Source of the DNA: an uncultured Oscillospiraceae bacterium
GTDB lineage: Bacteria; Bacillota; Clostridia; Oscillospirales; Oscillospiraceae
DNA length: 17,139 bases
Direction: 5' to 3'
Assembly (NCBI GenBank): GCA_910579485.1
Contig: CAJTVO010000074.1
Span: forward strand, 1-17,139
The notes below the pieces were generated by a model. The model saw only the letters and a list, made by a program, of their open reading frames with translations, searched no databases and was not told where the DNA came from. How positions within the stretch are numbered: position 1 is the stretch's first letter; each line of letters starts with the position of its first letter. The position numbers and the translations under genes are program-made. Below are positions 7,661 to 12,543 of the stretch, piece by piece.

Positions 7661-9505
7661 ATGATCGTATTACCGGTTCCTCAGAAAATGGAGGAAGGAA
7701 ACGCGCAGCTGATGCTTCAAGGGGACAGCATGATCGTGCTGGACCCATCCTGCCCGCAGGGGGCGCTCCTGTATGCCCGCCTGCTGCAGGATGAGCTCCG
7801 GACATGGGCGGGGCTGACCACCGGCATCAGCAGGGGAGCTTCCCGCAAGGGAGACATTCTGCTGAAGGTAGACGGCACACTGGGCGATCAGCAGTATACG
7901 CTGGAGATCAGGGAGGACGGCGCGCGTTTGCGCGGAGGCAGCCTGACTGCCATGGGCTGGGCCGTTCAGACGCTGCGGCAGATCGTGCGCCAGAGCGGCG
8001 GCCTGCTGCAGGAAACGGTCATTGAGGATGAGCCGGACATCAAGAACCGGGGCTTCTTCTTTGATGTCACCAGAGGGCGGGTCTTGTCCCTGGAGAGCTT
8101 GAAGCGGCTGGCGGACACCATGGCCTTCTATAAGATGAACCAGCTGCAGCTGTATGTGGAGCACACGTATCTGTTCAGGGATCTGACGGAGCTTTGGCGG
8201 GACGACACGCCCTTGACGGCCGAAGAGATATTGGAGTTGGATCAGTACTGTTACGACAGGGGGATCGAGCTGGTGCCGTCTCTCGCCACGTTTGGCCACC
8301 TGTATAAGCTGCTGCGGACCAAAACCTTTGCATCTATGTGTGAGCTGCCGGATCGCGCGGACGACAAATTCTCATTCCGCGACAGGATGGCGCACCATAC
8401 GGTAAACGTATCCGATCCAGACGTGCTTCCTCTGATCAAGGGGCTTATCGAGGAATATATGGCCCTGTTCCGTTCGGACAAGTTCAACATCTGCGCGGAT
8501 GAGACCTTCGACTTGGGGAAGGGCAGAAGCAAGGCCCTGGCGGAGGAAAAGGGCCTCGGGAGCCTCTACATGGACTACATCATGGAGCTGTTTGCCTTCC
8601 TGATCGAGAAAGGGAAGAAGCCCATGTTCTGGGGGGACATCATTGCCCAATATCCGGAGAAATGCTCCCTGCTGCCGAAAGAGGTGGTCTGCCTCACCTG
8701 GGGCTACTGCGCGACGCAGTCGGACCGGGAGGCAAAGATCCTTCACGACGCGGGGGCGGCGCAGTACCTGTGCCCCGGAGCCTGCGGCTGGAACACGTGG
8801 GTCAATCTATTCGGGGACAGCTATGAGAATATCCGCAGAATGTGCAGCTATGCCAGGCAATATGGCGCGGCCGGCGTATTGAACACGGAATGGGGCGATT
8901 TCGGTCATATCAACCAGCCGGTTTTCAGTATTCCGGGAATGATCTACGGGGCCGTATGGTCCTGGGGGGCGAACGTGCCGGATTACCAGGAGCTTAACAG
9001 GCAGATCTCCGTCCTGGAATTTGGCGATCCCTCCGGCCGGCTGTTGGCTCTCCTTGGCGAGGTGAGCAGCCTGACCGTATTCAGCTGGTATCACGTGGTC
9101 GCCATCAAGGAGGGGGTCGAAAAGAATATCGAACGGGACAAGCTGCGGGAGATGTTTGAGAAAGAAGATATGACAAAGGTTCCCGCGTGCAACCGCCGCA
9201 TTCTCGAGATGAAGCGGGAGCTGTGTATCATCGGCCGCGGCATGGACAGCGGCAGCAGATGGGTCTTGGAATGCGCGCAGATGTCGCTGGAAGCGGTCCG
9301 GGTCTGGAATGAGGTAGGCCTGCGTCTGCTCCGTCTGCAGAACGGAGAGAAGCTGGAGGACGGCATGGAGCTGGCGGGCAGCTTGGAGAAATGCCTTCGT
9401 ACTTTCCAGGAGCTTTGGCGCAGGATCGGGAAGGAAGGAGACCTTGCGCAGATTTCCGAAGTGTTCTATTGGTATGCGGACGTGCTGAGGGAAGCGCAGG
9501 CATAG
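7661..9505 (+). CDS. Glycoside hydrolase family 20-like (beta-N-acetylhexosaminidase family) protein
   Basis: 614 residues. Residues 1-125 resemble the small alpha/beta N-terminal domain of GH20 enzymes, ending in the typical TAMGWAVQTLRQIV helix and EDEPDIKNRGFFFDVTRGR transition. Residues about 130-470 form the barrel, with the adjacent acid pair D280-E281 in FNICADETFDLG at the position of the GH20 catalytic Asp-Glu (usually GGDE). The remaining ~140 residues are a helical tail. GH20 enzymes release terminal GlcNAc or GalNAc by substrate-assisted catalysis. There is no signal peptide or anchor, so it should be cytoplasmic and act on an imported or internally made glycan, perhaps a peptidoglycan fragment (inference). 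The start has GGAGG 7 nt upstream. It ends the LytTR-exporter operon and is followed by a strong terminator. Confidence 0.82.
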   Translation: MIVLPVPQKMEEGNAQLMLQGDSMIVLDPSCPQGALLYARLLQDELRTWAGLTTGISRGASRKGDILLKVDGTLGDQQYTLEIREDGARLRGGSLTAMGWAVQTLRQIVRQSGGLLQETVIEDEPDIKNRGFFFDVTRGRVLSLESLKRLADTMAFYKMNQLQLYVEHTYLFRDLTELWRDDTPLTAEEILELDQYCYDRGIELVPSLATFGHLYKLLRTKTFASMCELPDRADDKFSFRDRMAHHTVNVSDPDVLPLIKGLIEEYMALFRSDKFNICADETFDLGKGRSKALAEEKGLGSLYMDYIMELFAFLIEKGKKPMFWGDIIAQYPEKCSLLPKEVVCLTWGYCATQSDREAKILHDAGAAQYLCPGACGWNTWVNLFGDSYENIRRMCSYARQYGAAGVLNTEWGDFGHINQPVFSIPGMIYGAVWSWGANVPDYQELNRQISVLEFGDPSGRLLALLGEVSSLTVFSWYHVVAIKEGVEKNIERDKLREMFEKEDMTKVPACNRRILEMKRELCIIGRGMDSGSRWVLECAQMSLEAVRVWNEVGLRLLRLQNGEKLEDGMELAGSLEKCLRTFQELWRRIGKEGDLAQISEVFYWYADVLREAQA

Positions 9506-9533
9506 CGCGTTTCGCAGGGCGAACGATAACAAA

Positions 9534-9570
9534 GGGGAGAGGTCCGGACAGGGACCTCTCCCCTCTTTTT
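9534..9570 (+). terminator. Rho-independent terminator of the LytTR-exporter-GH20 operon
   Basis: A perfect 12-bp stem, GGGGAGAGGTCC with GGACCTCTCCCC, has a 6-nt loop and is followed by TCTTTTT. It lies between convergent genes and may also act weakly on LysR transcripts, where the trailing run on the minus strand is only CCTTTGTT. Confidence 0.93.
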
Positions 9571-9610
9571 GCTGGATTTTTTAGATTCTATTATGCTCTT
9601 TGCCTCTTGT

Positions 9611-9623
9611 ATTGTCTGACAAT
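9611..9623. other. Perfect 13-bp palindrome ATTGTCTGACAAT
   Basis: An odd palindrome between the convergent GH20-like and LysR genes. It fits the TnGTnnnACnA pattern of GntR/FadR-type operators, but it is downstream of both genes, so a promoter role is not obvious. Confidence 0.3.
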
Positions 9624-9639
9624 CGAACGATAGGGGGCT

Positions 9640-10530
9640 TTATTCCGGCGCGCCGTGGAGGGCGGTGACGATGCGCCGGGAGTAGGCGATGAACTCCCGG
9701 ACCACCGGCAGGGCCTCCTCCATGGAGCGGACGGCGATGCCGATATGGCGGCAGGCGGGCGGGTCCAGGGGCAGGGCGCGCACGTTGTCCCGGCGGCCCT
9801 GGAGGACCAGCTGGGAGAGGATGCTCACCCCCAGTCCGTGCTCCACCATGGAGAGGATGGCGGCGTCCTCCACGGCGGTGTTGCTGCGGATGTCCGGGCG
9901 GATGTTCTGGGCGTCAAAGACGCCCACGATGTCCAGATCAAAGCCCAGGGAGGGCATGAGGAATTCCTTCCCCGCGAACTCCGCCACGGGGAACCGGTCC
10001 CGGTCCCCTGCCGGGTAGTCCGGGGGCAGGATAGCCAGAAGGGGGTCGTCCCAGAGGGGGGTCCAGTCGTAGCGCCATTGGTCCTGGCGGCTGGCGAAGC
10101 TCAGGTCCACGGTGCCCTCCTGGAGCCAGCGGTAGATCTCCTCCACGCTGCCCATGCGGATGTCGATGGACACGTCCGGATAGGCCCAGCGGAACTGCTG
10201 GACGATGGTGGGCAGCCAGTGCATACAGATGCTGGAGTAGGCGGCCACCCGGATGCTCTCCCGGCGGCGCCCGGCCTGCTCGGCGATCTGCCCCTCCAGG
10301 TGGCCGGCGGCCTTGACCAGCTCCCGGATGGCGGGCAGCAGGCGTTCCCCGGCGGCGGTGAGGCGCACGCCGGAGCGGTCCCGGACCAGGAGGGGAAAGC
10401 CGGTCTCCCGCTCCAGGGCGTTCATCATGTGGGTGAGGCCGGACTGGGTGATGTCCAGCCGCCGGGCGGCGCGGGTAAAGCTTCCCGACTCCACCGCCGC
10501 CAGCAGGGAGGCCCATTTCTTGGTATCCAC
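9640..10530 (-). CDS. LysR-family transcriptional regulator
   Basis: 296 residues. Residues 1-60 are the LysR winged helix-turn-helix, with SFTRAARRLDITQSGLTHMM as the recognition region and the usual LERETGFPLLVRDRSGVRLT wing. Residues about 90-290 are the periplasmic-binding-protein-like effector domain. The start is GTG, only 6 nt after the ktrA stop, with a weak ribosome site (ACAGG), so translation probably depends on ktrA. LysR regulators usually sit divergent to their target; this one is cotranscribed behind ktrA and no divergent target is present, so its regulon and effector are unknown. Confidence 0.93.
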   Translation of the reverse strand: MDTKKWASLLAAVESGSFTRAARRLDITQSGLTHMMNALERETGFPLLVRDRSGVRLTAAGERLLPAIRELVKAAGHLEGQIAEQAGRRRESIRVAAYSSICMHWLPTIVQQFRWAYPDVSIDIRMGSVEEIYRWLQEGTVDLSFASRQDQWRYDWTPLWDDPLLAILPPDYPAGDRDRFPVAEFAGKEFLMPSLGFDLDIVGVFDAQNIRPDIRSNTAVEDAAILSMVEHGLGVSILSQLVLQGRRDNVRALPLDPPACRHIGIAVRSMEEALPVVREFIAYSRRIVTALHGAPE

Positions 10531-10536
10531 GGCCTG

Positions 10537-11184
10537 TTACCGGGTCACCTTGCGGATGTCCTCGATGCGGCCCAGGACCAGCAGGTGCTCGTCCTTGCGG
10601 AAGGCGTAGTCCGGGCTGAGGTTGGGGATGACCACGTCCCCCCGCTTGACGCCGACCACGGTGAGGCGGTATTTGACCCGGAAATTTAATTCCTTGAGGC
10701 TCTTGCCGATCCAGCGGTCCATGGGCTCCAGCTCGTAGATGGAGTGGTCGGAGGTGAGAGGGATGCAGTCGAAGATGCTGTCGGAGCTCTCGCTGACGGC
10801 CAGGCGGAGGGCGGCCTCCCGCTCGGGGTAGATGACGGAGTCCGCGCCGTTGCGGAGGAGGAATTTGGCCTGGACGTCGTCGTCGGCCTTGCTGAACACC
10901 TTCTTCGCACCCAGCTCTTTAAGGAGGCTGGTGATCTGCAGGCTGCCCAGGACGTTGTTGTCGCCCAGGCAGACGAAGCAGGCGTCGAAGCTCTCCACGC
11001 TGAAGGAGCGGAGGACCTCCTCGTTGGTGCAGTCCCCTACCTTGGCGCTGACCACGATGGGGAGGACGTCCTCCAGGTATTCGCCGTTCTGATCCACCGC
11101 CATGACTTCGCATTTTTGCTCCACCAGGGCGCGGCAGAGGTGGTGGCCAAAGGAGCCCATACCGATCACTAAAAATGACTTCAT
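10537..11184 (-). CDS. ktrA: KtrA/TrkA-type potassium uptake regulatory subunit (RCK protein)
   Basis: 215 residues, the usual KtrA length with one RCK_N and one RCK_C domain. The nucleotide-binding GMGSFG (8-13) opens the Rossmann fold, and the acidic end of strand 2 lies in MAVDQNGEYLED. RCK_C covers about 135-215 (LNFRVKYRLTVVGVKRG). In this family a cytoplasmic octamer binds ATP/ADP or NAD(H) and gates the membrane subunit KtrB. The start has AAGAGGT 7 nt upstream. The predicted partner ktrB is on the same strand but 1.36 kb upstream, separated by a repeat-bounded cassette. The lysR gene follows after 6 nt. Confidence 0.93.
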   Translation of the reverse strand: MKSFLVIGMGSFGHHLCRALVEQKCEVMAVDQNGEYLEDVLPIVVSAKVGDCTNEEVLRSFSVESFDACFVCLGDNNVLGSLQITSLLKELGAKKVFSKADDDVQAKFLLRNGADSVIYPEREAALRLAVSESSDSIFDCIPLTSDHSIYELEPMDRWIGKSLKELNFRVKYRLTVVGVKRGDVVIPNLSPDYAFRKDEHLLVLGRIEDIRKVTR

Positions 11185-11201
11185 CGTTGATACCTCTTTC
11201 T

Positions 11202-11220
11202 GCGGCCCCTGCGGGGCCGC
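11202..11220. repeat. GC hairpin in the ktrA leader
   Basis: GCGGCCCC and GGGGCCGC pair perfectly around loop TGC, 17 nt before the ktrA start codon on the minus strand. It is the outermost module of the left repeat and corresponds to the GC hairpins at 102-122 and 12521-12539. In ktrA mRNA it would sit next to the ribosome site. Confidence 0.6.
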
Positions 11221-11361
11221 CTCCGCTTCCTATCTATCGTATAGATTCGCCCCTGCCCGTGGGCCCGCCTGCGGCGGGCTTAGCGCTAAAAGCGCCGCTT
11301 GCGGCGCTTCACGGGGGCGGGGACGGGGGCGTTCTTTTCGTGTGAACGAAAAGAACCAAAG

Positions 11362-11397
11362 ATTCTGCGACGGCCACATCGAGTGGCCGCGCAGAAT
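11362..11397 (+). repeat. Bulged hairpin H3 (8 bp, bulged A, 7 bp, loop ATCGA)
   Basis: ATTCTGCG pairs with CGCAGAAT, CGGCCAC pairs with GTGGCCG, one A is unpaired at 11370, and the loop is ATCGA. Its partner H4 on the opposite strand has the same lengths, bulge and loop with five compensatory pair changes. Confidence 0.8.
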
Positions 11398-11399
11398 TG

Positions 11400-11435
11400 A
11401 TTGTGCATGACCGCTCGATGCGGTCATTGCACAAT
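11400..11435 (-). repeat. Bulged hairpin H4, inverted partner of H3
   Basis: Read on the minus strand, ATTGTGCA pairs with TGCACAAT, TGACCGC pairs with GCGGTCA, one A is unpaired in the same position as in H3, and the loop is ATCGA. It is separated from H3 by 2 nt. Confidence 0.8.
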
Positions 11436-11490
11436 CTCAGGTCACTCAAGGAACTACGTTCCTTGAGAATCCTCCTTCATTACGGGGGTG

Positions 11491-11610
11491 ATTTTTTTTG
11501 CGCCCGAGGCACAGTCGGTCTGGTCTAAACTAACTGCCGTCCGCTTCGTTCATCCCTGCGGCTATTTCAACGTGGTTGACGATGGCCCCTACCGTTTTAG
11601 CCCGGCAAGC
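11491..11610. other. Intergenic stretch downstream of the XRE gene
   Basis: No coding potential was seen. A run of eight T (11492-11499) follows the left repeat on the plus strand. A CCCGG/CCGGG hairpin (about 11600-11617) lies just past the XRE stop, but no U tract follows on the minus strand, so I do not call it a terminator. Confidence 0.4.
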
Positions 11611-11844
11611 TCACCGGGGTTCTAATTGGTGGACCTCCGGGTCGTCCGTCCGGCCCATCAGATAGTCGAGAGATACGCCAAAATGGTCTGCTAAAATGAG
11701 GAGGTTACGTACTTCCGGGTAGAATTTCCCACGTTCATATGTTGATATCGCGTCTTGCTTGACACCAAGGACCTTTCCCAGCGATTCCTGTGACATATGG
11801 TTTTTTAGACGCAATTCCTTTACTCGTTCAGAAAAATTTGCCAT
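11611..11844 (-). CDS. Small XRE-family (Cro/CI-like) transcriptional repressor
   Basis: 77 residues consisting almost entirely of one HTH_3 domain (about 6-62). MSQESLGKVLGVKQDAIS is the helix-turn-helix, and YERGKFYPEVRNLLILADHFGVSLDYLMGRTD is the standard C-terminal half of the fold. It has no extra domain and so is probably a dimeric repressor. The start has GGAGG 4 nt upstream. It is divergent from the DUF6809-like gene across an 84-nt region carrying two identical 12-bp operator candidates and a shared -10 sequence, which suggests that it represses both its own gene and its neighbour. It is more AT-rich than the surrounding ktr genes, consistent with acquisition as part of the cassette. 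Confidence 0.9.
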   Translation of the reverse strand: MANFSERVKELRLKNHMSQESLGKVLGVKQDAISTYERGKFYPEVRNLLILADHFGVSLDYLMGRTDDPEVHQLEPR

Positions 11845-11860
11845 ACTGCCTCCAAGTTGC

Positions 11861-11889
11861 TTGACTTTAGTGGTTAAATCTGTTATTAT
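11861..11889 (+). promoter_or_regulatory. Sigma-A-type promoter of the DUF6809-like gene
   Basis: TTGACT (11861-11866), a 17-nt spacer and TATTAT (11884-11889), 39 nt before the ATG. Read on the minus strand, the same TATTATA gives TATAAT (11890-11885) for the XRE gene, with only a weak -35 (TGTTAC or CTGTTA), so the two promoters overlap. Confidence 0.7.
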
Positions 11890-11903
11890 ACTTAGTGGTT
11901 AAA
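11866..11903. promoter_or_regulatory. Two repeated operator candidates for the XRE repressor
   Basis: TTAGTGGTTAAA occurs at 11867-11878 and 11892-11903, spaced 25 bp start to start. Each is a partial palindrome (TTTA-N5-TAAA in the first copy). The first fills the spacer between -35 and -10; the second covers the likely start of transcription. Binding to both would shut off both divergent promoters. Confidence 0.65.
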
Positions 11904-11928
11904 CAAGTAACAGAATGGAGTGTATAAA

Positions 11929-12180
11929 ATGAGCCAGCTAATGGAAACCCTGTTTGACTTAATGAATGGCCCCCACTCATCGGAAGCGGAGCGCCGGGCG
12001 GTCAGGGAATCAGCGAAAGCGATCCAAGCGGTGAAGGACCGTCTGACTCTCGAAGAATTTGACGCTCTCTGGAGGGCAACCACGGACATAGAAAACGCCG
12101 GTTACCTGGACAGCTTCGCACTGGGCTTCCGTTTAGGGATGCAATTGACCATAGAGGGCTTGCGCCCCATTGTGGAATAG
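11929..12180 (+). CDS. Small DUF6809-like protein of unknown function
   Basis: 83 residues, hydrophilic and predicted helical, beginning MSQLMETLFDLMNG and ending with DSFALGFRLGMQLTIEGL. The terminal F-x-x-GFRLG-x-x-x-x-x-E pattern resembles the DUF6809 family of small clostridial proteins; I am moderately sure of that match. I chose the ATG at 11929 because GGAG lies 8 nt upstream; an in-frame GTG at 11920 overlaps that site. It is divergent from the XRE repressor and has its own promoter covered by operator repeats. There are no signal peptide, membrane segment or catalytic motifs. A role linked to the repressor, such as an antirepressor or toxin-antitoxin-like partner, is possible but unsupported. 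Confidence 0.72.
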   Translation: MSQLMETLFDLMNGPHSSEAERRAVRESAKAIQAVKDRLTLEEFDALWRATTDIENAGYLDSFALGFRLGMQLTIEGLRPIVE

Positions 12181-12223
12181 GGGGACCAGCCGCCCCAAAG
12201 CACCAAAACGCCAGACCCCCGTG

Positions 12224-12305
12224 CCGAGTGCCGCGAGGCAACCGGGCAGCCCTGCGGGCTGCCGGGACGGTCGTTGGCGGCGCAGCCGACAATGACGTCC
12301 CTCGG
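12224..12305 (+). ncRNA. Candidate structured RNA with a compact four-way junction
   Basis: The outer helix CCGAG (12224-12228) with CTCGG (12301-12305) encloses three abutting hairpins. They are TGCC-GCGA-GGCA with a GNRA tetraloop (12229-12240); CCGG(g)CAGCCC with GGGCTGCCGG (12242-12265); and a ~14-bp bulged stem from GGACG (12265-12269) to CGTCC (12296-12300). Only one base is unpaired at the junction. The GNRA loop favours the plus strand, and it starts 43 nt after the DUF6809-like gene. No known RNA family is recognised. GC-rich sequence makes chance pairing a real alternative. Confidence 0.35.
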
Positions 12306-12392
12306 TAGAACCGTGCGCAGGAGTAAGCACCGGCATCGGCCCAGTGTACGGACGATAGACCGGAAATCTAAAGGTCGTAGCGTAACTAAACT
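12306..12392. other. Intergenic stretch between the candidate RNA and the right repeat
   Basis: No gene is seen. Short pairings are possible (GTGC/GCAC, TAGA/TCTA, GACC/GGTC), but none is strong enough to call alone; they may extend the structure at 12224-12305. Confidence 0.3.
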
Positions 12393-12543
12393 CCCCCGTA
12401 ATCAAGGGATTCTTAAACCGTAGGTTTAAGCCTGCTTTTGCCTACTTTTCGCGGGCGCGAAAAGTAGGTCAGGGGTCCGGGGGCGGACAGCCCACGGGCT
12501 TTCGAGAAGAAACTGCCCCCTGCCGCCCGGAGGGCGGCAAGAA
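12393..12543 (-). repeat. Right modular hairpin repeat (copy B)
   Basis: Read on the minus strand from the ktrB stop, the order is an 8-bp GC hairpin TGCCGCCC/GGGCGGCA (12521-12539), a linker with GCCCGTGGGC, GTCCG/CGGAC (12475-12488), a perfect 12-bp stem CCTACTTTTCGC/GCGAAAAGTAGG (12441-12468), CAAAAGCAGG, an 8-bp stem CTTAAACC/GGTTTAAG with loop TAC (12412-12430) and a CCC/GGG hairpin with loop TTGATTAC (12393-12409). The outer part aligns with copy A at 1-128 and the inner part with the left repeat. It lacks the H3/H4 pair. Confidence 0.75.

Larger units (their letters stand above)
11221..11490 (+). repeat. Left modular repeat: array of consecutive hairpins
   Basis: This stretch has no gene. 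In order it holds a 15-bp palindrome ATCTAT-cgt-ATAGAT (11232-11246); GCCCGCC/GGCGGGC (11263-11279); a 9-bp stem AAGCGCCGC/GCGGCGCTT (11290-11309); a perfect 11-bp stem GTTCTTTTCGT/ACGAAAAGAAC (11331-11356); two bulged 15-bp hairpins in inverted orientation (11362-11397 and 11400-11435); a 10-bp stem CTCAAGGAAC/GTTCCTTGAG with loop TAC (11445-11467); and a CCTCC/GGGGG hairpin with loop TTCATTAC (11471-11488 region). Almost every base lies in a stem. The module order matches the right-hand repeat read on the other strand. Confidence 0.75.
11202..12539. mobile_element. Repeat-bounded cassette between ktrB and ktrA
   Basis: Two related multi-hairpin repeats in inverted orientation (11202-11488 and 12393-12539) enclose an XRE repressor gene, a small DUF6809-like gene and a candidate structured RNA. 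The innermost parts match closely: left 11463-11488, TTGAGAATCC then CTTCATTACGGGGG; right, read on the minus strand, TTAAGAATCC then CTTGATTACGGGGG. No transposase, integrase or clear target duplication was seen, so movement would need help from elsewhere (inference). The interior genes are visibly more AT-rich than ktrA and ktrB. Confidence 0.45.

Noticed and set aside
11200..11470. CRISPR array
   Set aside because: The repeats are inverted hairpins of differing sequence, not direct repeats with unique spacers, and no cas gene is present.
11445..11499. Rho-independent terminator made of the TAC-loop hairpin and the T run at 11492
   Set aside because: The stem ends 24 nt before the T run, too far for an intrinsic terminator, and no plus-strand gene precedes it.
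12181..12440. Group II intron remnant
   Set aside because: GTGCGC and several stems suggested this, but I could not find a domain V hairpin or a proper 5' boundary, and no reverse transcriptase fragment is present.
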